A stretch of DNA of 64,000 bases from Proteus vulgaris (GCF_033708015.1 NZ_CP137920.1:930001-994000); one strand, 5' to 3'; positions 9,152-17,662 are shown, counted from the stretch's first letter. Made by a program: numbers and translations. The notes: generated by a model not told the origin, from the sequence alone.

Positions 9152-9910
9152 ATGATGTTATTAAAGCGCTCATTCATTGTAGCAACCACATTATTGACGG
9201 GCATGGTGTTTACTCAACAAGCTATTGCTGCGATTGCATTGGATAGAACTCGTGTCATTTTTAATGGAACGGATAAATCAGTTAGCCTTAATGTCAGTAA
9301 TCAAAATAAAGATTTACCTTATTTAGCGCAAGGTTGGATGGAAGATGTAAATGGGCAAAAAGTAGAAAGCCCATTAATCGTTCTGCCCCCAATTCAGCGT
9401 ATTGAACCAGGCGATAAAAGCCAAATAAAAATACAAGCATTACCTGATGTCGCTAAATTACCTCAAGATAGGGAAAGTGTGTTCTATTTTAATTTACGTG
9501 AAATTCCACCACGTAGTGATAAACCCAATGTGTTGCAAATAGCATTACAAACGCGAATTAAATTGTTTTATCGCCCAGCTGCGATTTATGCAACACAAAC
9601 AGATTTAACCAATCCATGGCAGGAAAAAATTACCCTAACGAAAAAAGGGGATACTTATCAGGTTAATAATCCAACGCCTTACTTTGTGACCATTGTCGAT
9701 GGGTTAACGGGGTTAAAAGGTGAAAGTATTAATGGGTTTACGCCTTTAATGATTGATCCCAAAAGTAGTGCAGATCTTAATTTGAAAGCCTCAACACTTG
9801 GTGCCTCACCCGTATTAAGTTATATCAACGATTACGGTGGACGTCCTCGTTTGAAATTTAGCTGTAGTGGTAATGAGTGCAAGGTTGTAGAAACAGCAGT
9901 CGGAAATTAA
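9152..9910 (+). CDS. mrpD': MR/P-type periplasmic chaperone MrpD'
   Basis: A complete 252-residue PapD-family chaperone: signal peptide (about 1-26, AIAA), N-terminal immunoglobulin-like domain beginning IALDRTRVIFNG, the ESVFYFNLREIPP signature, and a C-terminal domain with a Cys pair (FSCSGNECK). It stabilises subunits by donor-strand complementation. It is closely similar to the partial product at the window start, which it can be used to complete. Two adjacent ATG codons (9152 and 9155) are possible starts. Confidence 0.95.
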   Translation: MMLLKRSFIVATTLLTGMVFTQQAIAAIALDRTRVIFNGTDKSVSLNVSNQNKDLPYLAQGWMEDVNGQKVESPLIVLPPIQRIEPGDKSQIKIQALPDVAKLPQDRESVFYFNLREIPPRSDKPNVLQIALQTRIKLFYRPAAIYATQTDLTNPWQEKITLTKKGDTYQVNNPTPYFVTIVDGLTGLKGESINGFTPLMIDPKSSADLNLKASTLGASPVLSYINDYGGRPRLKFSCSGNECKVVETAVGN

Positions 9911-9921
9911 TAGGTTTATTT

Positions 9922-10479
9922 ATGGATATGGAACAGCGGTTTAACACAAGCAAAGCAGTGTTGATTTTATTAATGACAACATTTACTGGTGTCCTGAGTT
10001 CAACTGCTGTTGCAAATACATCATCAAGTATGTTCACACCTAAAGCGACGACCGTTTCACCGGGTATGGTTCCGGTTAATATCACCGGTTATGTTATCGC
10101 TCCACCACCTTGTGTCATTAATAATGGGCAAATGGTTGAGGTTAATTTTGGTGAGGTAATGAGTACCCGAATTGATGGAAGCAACTATAAACAGCCCGTT
10201 ATCTATAAAGTGGAATGTAAAAAGATGCCGACTAACATGATAAAAATCTCGGTAGTTGGCAACAGTACGGGCTTTGATAGCAATGCGTTAAGAACGAATA
10301 TCACTGGATTAGGAGTTCATATTCTTTATCAAAATAAAACATTGCGTTTAGGGCAGACGATAAACTTTACTTATCCTAATGCTCCTACTCTTGAAGCTAT
10401 CCCTGTTCGTGATTATTCAGCAACATTAACGGGTGGTGATTTTAGTGCTACTGCAATGCTTCGCGTGGAATACCAGTAA
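9922..10479 (+). CDS. mrpE': MR/P-type minor subunit MrpE'
   Basis: A 185-residue pilin-like protein starting MDMEQRFNTSK, matching the N-terminus of the first-copy MrpE, so ATG 9922 is chosen over an upstream TTG at 9877 that would overlap the chaperone gene. It has a signal segment ending near VANT, APPPCVI and ECKK cysteines, and a C-terminal LRVEYQ strand. The segment after the signal peptide (about residues 30-50) is the most divergent from the first copy, while the pilin core is well kept. Confidence 0.9.
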   Translation: MDMEQRFNTSKAVLILLMTTFTGVLSSTAVANTSSSMFTPKATTVSPGMVPVNITGYVIAPPPCVINNGQMVEVNFGEVMSTRIDGSNYKQPVIYKVECKKMPTNMIKISVVGNSTGFDSNALRTNITGLGVHILYQNKTLRLGQTINFTYPNAPTLEAIPVRDYSATLTGGDFSATAMLRVEYQ

Positions 10480-10491
10480 GGAGTCTGAACG

Positions 10492-10986
10492 ATGTATAGC
10501 AAATTGAAAAATGTTTGTTTGATGACTCTACTTGTAACAGCGCCATTATTAGTGAGCGCAGCAGATGAACCTAATATGAAACTATTTGGCACATTATTAA
10601 TTCCGCCTCCTTGTGTGATTGAAGATAATAACTTAATTGAAGTTTATTTTGGCCATAATGTTGGTATTCATAGAGTTGACGGGATTAATTACACCCAACC
10701 CGTGAATTACAGATTAAAGTGCGATCCCAATATTAAAGGCTGGGATTTAGGGCTTTCTATTATTGGTCCTAAAAGCCAGTTTGATGATGCGGGATTACAA
10801 ACCAATATTACTGATTTAGCTATTCATATGACGCGAAATGGTGAACCTTTTATCTTAAATGAGCGTTTTATTATCTCACCGGATAAGCCACCTATTATTC
10901 AAGCTGTTCCTGTAAAAAAACCGGGTAGTACCTTAGTAAAAGGCCCATTTGAAGTAACAGCAACGTTACTTGCAGAATATCAATAG
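10492..10986 (+). CDS. mrpF': MR/P-type minor subunit MrpF'
   Basis: A 164-residue exported pilin-like subunit with signal peptide ending SAADE, an IPPPCVIED motif, LKCDP as second Cys, and the terminal LLAEYQ strand. It starts 12 bp after mrpE' with AAGGAG as ribosome site and ends 9 bp before mrpG'. It is near-identical in layout to the product of 1091-1576. Confidence 0.9.
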   Translation: MYSKLKNVCLMTLLVTAPLLVSAADEPNMKLFGTLLIPPPCVIEDNNLIEVYFGHNVGIHRVDGINYTQPVNYRLKCDPNIKGWDLGLSIIGPKSQFDDAGLQTNITDLAIHMTRNGEPFILNERFIISPDKPPIIQAVPVKKPGSTLVKGPFEVTATLLAEYQ

Positions 10987-10995
10987 GAGTGTGAA

Positions 10996-11547
10996 ATGAA
11001 GCTTAAAACATTACCGCTTCCTATTATTTGCGGGCTTACGCTTCTAATAGGAATATTTACTGTTGCAGAAGCAGCACCGAATAATATGCGACTTTATGGC
11101 ACATTGGTTGATGAACCTTGTGTGATTAAACCAGGAGATGAAACCATTTCACTTGAATTCGGTAATGTGCCTGATAAAACATTTTATATTGGTGCGGGCA
11201 GAACAAATAGCCAAAACTTTCAAATTCATTTATCAGAGTGTGATCTTTCGATTAATAAAAAAGTGAGAGTGACATTTAGTGGTACTGAAAATCAGGCAAT
11301 GGTTGGACAAGGTTTTCTTGCTTTAAGTGCAGGAAGCCAAGCAGAAGGTATTGCTATTGGATTAGAAAATTCAGATGGTACACCACTACGGATTAATCAA
11401 GAAAGCAATAATATTGCCTTAAATTCAGGGGATTCGATTTTAAGGTTTCGAGCCTTTATACAAGCAGAACCTAATGCTATTGCCAATGAATCAATAAAAC
11501 GAGGCCGTTTTAGTGCAATAGCCACATTTCATCTGAATTATGATTAA
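10996..11547 (+). CDS. mrpG': MR/P-type minor subunit MrpG'
   Basis: A 183-residue pilin-family protein with signal peptide (about 1-26, AEA), DEPCVIKPGDE and LSECDL cysteine motifs, and a C-terminal ATFHLNYD strand. TAGGAG precedes the ATG. It is the counterpart of 1587-2135 and precedes the tip adhesin gene. Confidence 0.9.
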   Translation: MKLKTLPLPIICGLTLLIGIFTVAEAAPNNMRLYGTLVDEPCVIKPGDETISLEFGNVPDKTFYIGAGRTNSQNFQIHLSECDLSINKKVRVTFSGTENQAMVGQGFLALSAGSQAEGIAIGLENSDGTPLRINQESNNIALNSGDSILRFRAFIQAEPNAIANESIKRGRFSAIATFHLNYD

Positions 11548-11567
11548 TCCTTACGATTGAGGTTAAT

Positions 11568-12422
11568 ATGTCTACCCCAAAACGATTATCAGCATTATTT
11601 ATATTTAGTGTGATGATGTTATTTTCAACATCATCAATGGCTGCAATTTTTTCTTATATCACAGAATCTAAGCTTGTCGGCTCAAAAGGTGCTGACTATA
11701 CCTTTATTATTCAACGTTGGGATCCTGAGCCGCCTGGTACATTAAATCCGTGTTATGGATGGAAAAGATGTTATATCACGATTAACCACCGGCATGACGT
11801 TGATGGTTCAGGAGGGACAGTAACAAAAAGGATATTAAGTAACGCACAAAAGTATCGCACGATGGAAGAATTACGCCAAGCCGTTTTGGCTAAATTAGCG
11901 TTACCTTATGGACCTAAAAAAGCCATACACAGAGATGTTGATCCTTCTCTTCTTCAAGAGTGTGTGGGGCTATTTTACCAAGAAGAGTCAAGTGGTGTTG
12001 CTAAAAGTGGTCGTTTATTACCCGGTTCTTCTTGTGGTATAGCACCTCCTCCTGTGGGAGCTTGTCAAATTATTGATGGCTCTGTGAATTTAGACTACGG
12101 CGAAATTAATGAGAACGAATTAAATAATGCACGCCGTTCAAAAAATATCTATATCACATGCAATAAAGATATGAGTGTAAAAGTGATTGCGACAGGTATG
12201 GTAAGTGATCGTATTCCTTTACGTTCAGATAATAGCTTATATGCAAACTTATATTTAGGAACCCTTAATGGGGGGGAATATCCAGGGGAAGACGGCGCAA
12301 TTGTTTTTGTTCCCAAAGGTAGAGCAACATCAGTATCAGTCAGTTCTGTATTGCGTACAAATGGTCGTGTCGAGGCTGGATTCTTCTCTGGTTCTGGTGC
12401 ACTTATTTTAACATTACCATAG
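11568..12422 (+). CDS. mrpH': MR/P-type tip adhesin MrpH'
   Basis: A 284-residue two-domain adhesin paralogous to 2157-2984. The zinc ligands known for MrpH are retained as His74 and His76 (NHRHD) and His121 (AIHRD). Cys pairs in NPCYGWKRCY are kept. The receptor domain between the His pair and the third His is diverged and the protein is nine residues longer, so receptor preference may differ. TTGAGG precedes the ATG. The pilin domain begins near GACQIIDG. Confidence 0.92.
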   Translation: MSTPKRLSALFIFSVMMLFSTSSMAAIFSYITESKLVGSKGADYTFIIQRWDPEPPGTLNPCYGWKRCYITINHRHDVDGSGGTVTKRILSNAQKYRTMEELRQAVLAKLALPYGPKKAIHRDVDPSLLQECVGLFYQEESSGVAKSGRLLPGSSCGIAPPPVGACQIIDGSVNLDYGEINENELNNARRSKNIYITCNKDMSVKVIATGMVSDRIPLRSDNSLYANLYLGTLNGGEYPGEDGAIVFVPKGRATSVSVSSVLRTNGRVEAGFFSGSGALILTLP

Positions 12423-12443
12423 CAGGTTATATAAGGTTGGAGT

Positions 12444-12761
12444 ATGTTGGATTATGATCTTATAAGCATCAATGTGAATGAGCTAGTTGGCAAAAGAATA
12501 CAGAAAAAACGCAAAGAGCTGGGTTATACCGGCAGACACATTGCTGATAAATTGGGAATTAGCCAGCAACAGTTTTCACGTTATGAACGCGGGTTAAATA
12601 AAATAGACTTGAGTTACCTTGTGATATTGTCGGTCTATTTAAAAACCCCCATTTACTGGTTTTTTGAAGATTGTTTTCACGATGAAGAAGAAACTGAAGA
12701 TAGACACACAAGTCAGAGTATACATTTTATGGCGGAATCTACGCCAGATATTATCTTCTAA
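12444..12761 (+). CDS. mrpJ': MrpJ-type HTH regulator, second copy
   Basis: A 105-residue XRE-family regulator with the same GKRIQKKRKELGY and SQQQFSRYERG segments as the first copy. The tail after the FEDCF motif (about residue 77) is acidic and diverged. It is the last gene of the second MR/P-type operon, starting 21 bp after the adhesin gene. By analogy with characterised MrpJ paralogues it likely represses motility when this fimbria is expressed. Confidence 0.92.
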   Translation: MLDYDLISINVNELVGKRIQKKRKELGYTGRHIADKLGISQQQFSRYERGLNKIDLSYLVILSVYLKTPIYWFFEDCFHDEEETEDRHTSQSIHFMAESTPDIIF

Positions 12762-12792
12762 TCAACAAATATTTTCTCATTAAGGGGTAAAT

Positions 12793-12826
12793 AAAGAGGG
12801 GAGGGGCATTTTTACCCTCTTTTTAT
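12793..12826 (+). terminator. Rho-independent terminator after second fimbrial operon
   Basis: AAAGAGGG (12793-12800) pairs perfectly with CCCTCTTT (12815-12822) and is followed by a T-rich stretch. It lies about 30 bp after the stop of the second mrpJ copy. Confidence 0.85.
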
Positions 12827-13370
12827 TTTCAAATATCAATAGCATTGTCTTTTAGCTATTTATTTTACAGTTTCTATTTATCTTTTCTCAGATCATCAAT
12901 TCTTTATTCTATGCCGAGTAATACGTCCAATATCTACTGTAAAATTACTCATTCATGTTACAAATAATCTAATTTTTTAACCTATCCTGACCGTTTATTC
13001 GTCGTTTTTTTCCCTTTCATAGTAATTACGACCGTTACTATCAGGTTTATCTGAGTGTTTAATCGTTTCTGACGATTAATTGAAGGTGTTTTTAGCTGAA
13101 AAAGGTTAATAAATAATCACTATAATGTTAAAAAATGTTACCTTATGCACATTTTTTAATTTTAGATATTATAAATTAATTTTAATGTAAGTTATTTGTA
13201 AGTGTATTGTTTGTTTTTATTTTATTGTTTTTTAAGGTAAAAAATATTTTATTTAACCACTTTATTCTGATGTTTATCTTAAATAAAGCATTTATAAATA
13301 GGATTAACAGATAGTCATAATAAAAAGGGTTGTGTACTGTGCATTTTCTGTTTTTTTATAAAAAGGATAA
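12827..13370. other. AT-rich promoter region upstream of AbgT-family gene
   Basis: No gene seen. A dyad, TTAATCGT (13059-13066) with ACGATTAA (13072-13079), lies about 300 bp before the downstream start and could be a regulator site. An AAGGAT ribosome site lies just before the start at 13371. Confidence 0.5.
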
Positions 13371-14948
13371 ATGATGCAAACAAAAAAACAGGGAGGCAGT
13401 CGCTTTCTACGCACAGTGGAATGGCTAGGAAATGCGCTACCCCATCCCGTTATTTTATTTATTATTTTAATTGCTATTTTACTTGTCTCTTCGGCAGTTG
13501 GTGAATACTTCGGTGTTACTGTACAAGATCCACGACCAGAAGGCGCTAAAGGGCGTGCAGAAGATGGCTATATCCATATTATTAGTTTGTTAGATGCGGA
13601 AGGTATTCGCCGTATATTAGCCAATATCGTCACAAACTTTACTGGGTTCGCGCCTTTAGGTACGGTATTGGTGGCGTTATTAGGTGTTGGTATTGCTGAA
13701 CGTGCGGGTTTATTATCTGCGGTTATGCGTTTAGTGGTAATGAAAGCACCTCGCAAAATGACGACATTGGCGATTGTCTTTGCGGGGATTATGTCAAATA
13801 CCGCGGCTGAATTAGGTTATGTGGTATTGATACCATTATCAGCGATTATCTTTCATTCGTTAGGTCGGCATCCTCTTGCGGGTTTAGCGGCTGCATTTGC
13901 AGGGGTTTCTGGCGGTTATTCTGCTAACTTACTCTTGGGGACGATAGATCCGTTATTATCGGGTATTACGCAGCAAGCAGCGCGCATTATAGATCCTACT
14001 TATATCGTTGGTGCTGAAGCAAACTGGTACTTTATGTTTGTCAGTACATTCCTTATTACTTTCTTAGGTTACTTCATTACAGAAAAAATCGTAGAGCCTC
14101 AACTAGGGCCTTATAACGGTAACGAACTTGATGATGAAGAAAATGATTTAAAGAATGCTGCTGAAGTTACGCCATTAGAAAAGAAAGCATTATGGGCTGC
14201 AACAGGAACTTTTGTTGTGATGGGCGTGATATTGGCGCTAACGGTTGTTCCTGAAAATGGCATATTGAGAAACCAAGAAACTGGGCTAATTGGTAATTCT
14301 CCTTTCTTAAAATCTATTGTTGTCTTTATTTTCTTATTCTTTGCTATTCCAGGGATTGTTTATGGATGGATTGCTAAGACAATGCGTACCGATAAAGATA
14401 TCGTTGATGCCATGGCGAATTCGATGAGCACACTAGGGCTCTATTTAGTGATTATTTTCTTTGCCGCTCAGTTTGTTGCATTCTTTGGTTGGACAAATAT
14501 CGGTCAGGTTATTGCTGTTAAAGGTGCTGCACTACTTAATAGCATTGATATGCCAAGTGGATTACTGTTCTTAGGCTTTATTTTAATCTGTGCTTTTATT
14601 AACTTAATGATTGGCTCAGCATCAGCACAATGGGCGGTTACAGCACCTATCTTTGTACCGATGTTAATGCTTGCGGGTTATGCGCCAGAGACAATCCAAG
14701 CAGCATATCGAATAGGAGATTCTGTTACTAATATCATTACACCAATGATGAGTTATTTTGGTTTGATATTAGCAGTCGCAACCAAATATAAGAAAGACAC
14801 AGGGATTGGTACCATGATCTCTATGATGTTGCCATATTCCGTTATTTTCTTAATTGGTTGGTCATTATTATTCTACTTGTGGGTATTTGTATTCAACTTA
14901 CCAGTGGGACCAGGTTCACCAACGTATTATTCTCCAACAGCAGGTTAA
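13371..14948 (+). CDS. AbgT-family transporter
   Basis: A 525-residue inner-membrane protein of the AbgT family (p-aminobenzoyl-glutamate import or sulfonamide efflux members). Many hydrophobic segments are visible (for example ALPHPVILFIILIAILLVS). Family-type motifs include GVGIAERAGLLSAVMR, NTAAELGYVVLIPL, and a C-terminal GSASAQWAVTAPIFVPM segment. Length is normal. No peptidase genes (abgA/abgB) flank it, so the substrate cannot be inferred from context. The preceding AAAAGGATAA supports this start. A terminator follows. Confidence 0.9.
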   Translation: MMQTKKQGGSRFLRTVEWLGNALPHPVILFIILIAILLVSSAVGEYFGVTVQDPRPEGAKGRAEDGYIHIISLLDAEGIRRILANIVTNFTGFAPLGTVLVALLGVGIAERAGLLSAVMRLVVMKAPRKMTTLAIVFAGIMSNTAAELGYVVLIPLSAIIFHSLGRHPLAGLAAAFAGVSGGYSANLLLGTIDPLLSGITQQAARIIDPTYIVGAEANWYFMFVSTFLITFLGYFITEKIVEPQLGPYNGNELDDEENDLKNAAEVTPLEKKALWAATGTFVVMGVILALTVVPENGILRNQETGLIGNSPFLKSIVVFIFLFFAIPGIVYGWIAKTMRTDKDIVDAMANSMSTLGLYLVIIFFAAQFVAFFGWTNIGQVIAVKGAALLNSIDMPSGLLFLGFILICAFINLMIGSASAQWAVTAPIFVPMLMLAGYAPETIQAAYRIGDSVTNIITPMMSYFGLILAVATKYKKDTGIGTMISMMLPYSVIFLIGWSLLFYLWVFVFNLPVGPGSPTYYSPTAG

Positions 14949-14963
14949 TTTCTGCGATGAAAG

Positions 14964-14993
14964 AAGCTTATACAGGGATGTATAGGCTTTTTC
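14964..14993 (+). terminator. Terminator after AbgT-family gene
   Basis: AAGCTTATAC (14964-14973) pairs with GTATAGGCTT (14980-14989), with one G-T pair, followed by TTTTCTG. It lies 15 bp after the stop codon. Confidence 0.8.
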
Positions 14994-15229
14994 TGTTTTG
15001 ATATTTCATTATTTTTGTTCGGTTTCTTTTTTGTGATTTGCCAATTTCTCTGTCAGTTGTGTGCCATAGTCCGCATGTAAAAATTGGGTATCTAAACCAG
15101 CCTGTTGTAATTTCAACTCAAGTAATGCCAAGCGCTTTTGCAGTGTTCCATCCTCTATTCCTGTTTCATTTAATGTACTTAAGATCTCAGCGAGAGATAA
15201 GGCTTCTTTTCTATCTTGCATTTCAGGGG

Positions 15230-15400
15230 GCAAAAAACCCGCATTCTTTAATAAGTGATAGCTTGCTGTGACTGCTCCCCGCCGTAAATGGCGAGGCTTC
15301 CCACTTCTCAGACCGCAACCCTCTGTACGACGGATTTACGCGGGTCTCCATGGGCTGAAACGACGAGTCCCGCCGCTTGTAATTCCAATATGCCCTTGTG
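15230..15400 (-). ncRNA. Predicted TnpB guide (omega/reRNA) scaffold and guide
   Basis: TnpB nucleases use an RNA derived from the 3' end of tnpB and the transposon right end, whose guide lies just outside the element. Here the scaffold would run through the end of tnpB (stop at 15308) and the right-end hairpin to 15268, and the guide would be the first roughly 16 nt beyond, AGCAAGCTATCACTTA on the minus strand (15267-15252), inside the disrupted DUF1992 gene. The exact 5' end is unknown. This is inferred from the family's known mechanism. Confidence 0.5.
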
Positions 15401-16480
15401 TCGGATATTGATTGCCGCATTGATATCTCGGTCATGTTCAACTCCACATTCAGGGCATTGCCAGATACGCTTATGTAGTGGCATTTCTGACATTTTATGA
15501 CCGCAACAATGACAGGTTTTCGAACTGGCAAACCATTGATCCAGTTTTACCAGATGGACGCCTTTTTCTGCGGCTTTATATTCCAGCTTTGTGATAAAAC
15601 CATGCCAGCCTGCATCACCGATAGCGCGAGCCAGACAGTGGTTTTTCATCATATTCGCCGATTTCAGTGTCTCTACAATTACCGCTTGGTTTTCGTCAAC
15701 AATTGCACGAGAGAGTTTGTGTTGAAAATCAGCACGGGCATTGGCTACCCGTTCGTGTACACCTGCAAGCTGTATTCGGGCTTTACGGCGATTAGCACTC
15801 CCTTTTTGCTTGCGAGATAAGGCTTTTTGTTTTCGACGTAGGTGACGGCTGGCATTGATAAGGTGGCGCGGATTAGCAATCTTATTGCCGTCTGATTTGA
15901 TGGCGTAATGACTTAGCCCCACATCAAGCCCCGTGATATTTGATATCAATGTTGGCTTTGCCGGTGCTTCTACCCCGTCATCACAGAGTAGTGACGCATA
16001 GTATTTTCCGGTTGCGCTGCGACTCAGTGTGATACTTTTCAGCGCCCCCGTAATTTCACGATGTAAACGCGCTTCAATCGGTGCGATTTTCGGGATTTTT
16101 ATCGCGCCATCAATGACTTTGATCCCGACACAATGATAGCTAGATTGTCTGCCATGCTTACTTTTAAACGTGGGAAAACGGGCTTTTAGTTTCGGATTAA
16201 AAAAGTTGGAGAAAGCCACGTCAAGGTTAATCACCGCCTGCTGCAATGCAATTGAATCATATTCTTTAAGCCACCCATATCTGCGGGATTTTTTCGCCAC
16301 TGCAAGCAGCGGTTTAAGGTCTTTACGCGGGTTTAAATTTACGCCGTGCCGCTGGTAAGCGTCTTTCTTGATGTGCAGCGCTTTGTTGTACGCAAAACGA
16401 ACCGCACCGAACTGAGCGTTGAGATATTCAGCCTGTTCTGGTGTAGGGTAGATGCGTACTTTTGTTGCTCTTAACATCAT
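15308..16480 (-). CDS. tnpB: RNA-guided endonuclease TnpB (IS200/IS605 accessory protein)
   Basis: A 390-residue TnpB. It begins RATKVRIYPTPEQAEYLNAQFGAVRFAYN, typical of the family. RuvC-like catalytic positions are visible as Asp in GLDVGLSHYAI, Glu in AVIVETLKSANMM, and Asp in EHDRDINAAINI. A zinc finger with CHCCGHK and CPECG sits between the last two. All key residues are present, so the nuclease may be active. It is divergent from tnpA with 53 bp between the starts. The last residues overlap the putative guide-RNA scaffold. Confidence 0.93.
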   Translation of the reverse strand: MMLRATKVRIYPTPEQAEYLNAQFGAVRFAYNKALHIKKDAYQRHGVNLNPRKDLKPLLAVAKKSRRYGWLKEYDSIALQQAVINLDVAFSNFFNPKLKARFPTFKSKHGRQSSYHCVGIKVIDGAIKIPKIAPIEARLHREITGALKSITLSRSATGKYYASLLCDDGVEAPAKPTLISNITGLDVGLSHYAIKSDGNKIANPRHLINASRHLRRKQKALSRKQKGSANRRKARIQLAGVHERVANARADFQHKLSRAIVDENQAVIVETLKSANMMKNHCLARAIGDAGWHGFITKLEYKAAEKGVHLVKLDQWFASSKTCHCCGHKMSEMPLHKRIWQCPECGVEHDRDINAAINIRHKGILELQAAGLVVSAHGDPRKSVVQRVAV

Positions 16481-16533
16481 CAGCGCTCATTGATATAATG
16501 TTTTTATTTTAACATGTTAGGGAAATATATCAA

Positions 16534-16959
16534 TTGAGTAATCATAATGATTTACTGGCGGAATTCCTCAGAAAGCGGCACAGTGTCAGTAAACTGGTCG
16601 TGCATCTGATCTTTACGACAAAGTATCGACGTAAGCTATTTGACGGACAGATGCTCGCTCAACTGCGTGATGCATTTGACTCCGCTGCGGCAAAACTTGA
16701 ATGCGAAATTATTGAGATGGACGGAGAGCCTGACCATGTGCATCTGCTGGTTGCTTACCCGCCAAAACTGGCGGTCAGTGTGATGGTCAACAATCTGAAA
16801 TCAGTATCGTCGCGCCTGCTGCGCCAGCAAAACACACATTTACGGACGCAAAGTAAAACGGGACTTTTGTGGTCAAGGTCGTACTTTGTCTGTAGCTCCG
16901 GAGGGGCAACGATTGAAACACTCAGAGCCTACGTTCAGAGCCAGTCAACGCTTGATTGA
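16534..16959 (+). CDS. tnpA: IS200-type Y1 transposase TnpA
   Basis: A 141-residue HUH/Y1 transposase. It has the metal-binding HUH motif in EPDHVHLLVAYPP and the nucleophile Tyr in ETLRAYVQSQ. It starts with TTG at 16534 after TAGGGAAA; no in-frame ATG is close, so TTG seems to be the real start. It catalyses single-strand excision and insertion at the subterminal hairpins of the element. The N-terminus (LLAEFLRKRHSVSKLVVHLIFTTKYR) and overall length are normal, so the element is probably intact. Confidence 0.92.
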   Translation: MSNHNDLLAEFLRKRHSVSKLVVHLIFTTKYRRKLFDGQMLAQLRDAFDSAAAKLECEIIEMDGEPDHVHLLVAYPPKLAVSVMVNNLKSVSSRLLRQQNTHLRTQSKTGLLWSRSYFVCSSGGATIETLRAYVQSQSTLD

Positions 16960-17257
16960 TCTTTAAAGCCCTGCGGCCTTTTCGCCTTATATCCCCGCCC
17001 GCACTGGGCGAGGGTTTACGGCGTTTTTCGCTAAGCGACTCTGGAACATGACTATTATCATCAAGGATCAATGGTTTTCCTTCACCTTTAAGTGATGAAA
17101 GCTCCCCTTTTTGTAATGCTTTTTCAATATAAACCTCTTTTTACAATAACTAACACAATAGAAAAGATCACCTCAGATTAAATTGACTTGCTTAGATTAC
17201 ACCATTTGATATTATATTTTTATATTATATAAAAACATATATTATAAGGGGTTGAAT

Positions 17258-17596
17258 ATGAGCAAGTACAAAGAAATAGTAACAGACATTGCAGGTAACA
17301 TGGGGGCATTGTCTCAAAATATTCCAGAAGTCATGAAAGCTTTTATGAGCACGACAAAAGCGGGTGGTAAAGGCGGTGCTTTAGATGCAAAAACCAAAGA
17401 ATTGATCGCCATTGCAATTGCTGTCGTAAATCGTTGTGATGGTTGTATTGGATTTCATACAAAAACACTTGTGGAGCTTGGTACAACAGAACAGGAACTT
17501 GCTGAAGCATTAGGTGTTGCTATTTATATGGGCGGTGGCCCTGCAGTTATGTATGCATCCAACACGATGGGGGCTTTTAAAGAGTTCAGTAAATAA
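17258..17596 (+). CDS. AhpD-like carboxymuconolactone decarboxylase family protein
   Basis: A 112-residue all-helical protein with the redox-type motif CDGCIGFHTKT (C-x2-C then H three residues later), typical of AhpD-like members of the carboxymuconolactone decarboxylase family. Family members act in peroxide or alkylhydroperoxide defence or use the fold for other chemistry. ATG at 17258 follows AAGGGG at a proper distance, while the in-frame TTG at 17252 overlaps the ribosome site. It is a single-gene unit ended by its own terminator. Confidence 0.87.
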   Translation: MSKYKEIVTDIAGNMGALSQNIPEVMKAFMSTTKAGGKGGALDAKTKELIAIAIAVVNRCDGCIGFHTKTLVELGTTEQELAEALGVAIYMGGGPAVMYASNTMGAFKEFSK

Positions 17597-17630
17597 GATT
17601 TTTATCATCATATAATTAAACCAAGTAATC

Positions 17631-17662
17631 AAAAACCAGAATTAGTTCCTTCTGGTTTTTTT
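17631..17662 (+). terminator. Terminator after AhpD-like gene
   Basis: AAAAACCAGAA (17631-17641) and TTCTGGTTTTT (17650-17660) form a perfect 11-bp stem with an 8-nt loop followed by T residues. Confidence 0.92.

Larger units (their letters stand above)
15268..17030. mobile_element. IS200/IS605-family insertion sequence (IS605-like, divergent tnpA/tnpB), complete
   Basis: An element of about 1763 bp. In the tnpB orientation it has a left end with a hairpin of CCCTCGCCC and GGGCGGGG (around 16993-17013), the Y1 transposase gene pointing outward, tnpB, and a right end with a hairpin of CCTCGCC / GGCGGGG (around 15277-15297) ending in GTCAC (15272-15268). Boundaries are inferred from restoring the reading frame of the interrupted gene. 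There is no target duplication, as expected for this single-strand transposition family. The left end sits next to CTTAG (17035-17031) in the target. Confidence 0.82.
15009..17140 (-). pseudogene. DUF1992 (DnaJ-C28 / YhdN-like) gene disrupted by an IS200/IS605 element
   Basis: Two minus-strand pieces flank the insertion element. The upstream piece (17140-17031) reads IEKALQKGELSSLKGEGKP then LILDDNSHVPESL; the downstream piece (15267-15009) reads SYHLLKECGF, then PPEMQDRKEALSLAEIL and onward to a stop. Together these match the DUF1992 pattern (GKG.PL.LDDDSHVPPEL...Y.LLKNAG.LPPE). Joining 17031 to 15267 restores the frame as L-R-A-S-Y. Two further lesions are visible: a run of six T at the GF/LPP junction (15230-15240) shifts the frame, and no start codon exists upstream because an in-frame TAA lies at 17143-17141. 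The gene is therefore dead in this genome. Confidence 0.78.

Noticed and set aside
15230..15240. Programmed frameshift in the DUF1992 gene (six T run)
   Set aside because: The gene is also interrupted by the element and has lost its start, so a decay mutation is more likely than recoding.
15038..15820. Several plus-strand open frames opposite tnpB
   Set aside because: They are antisense shadows of tnpB and of the interrupted DUF1992 gene, with no domains.
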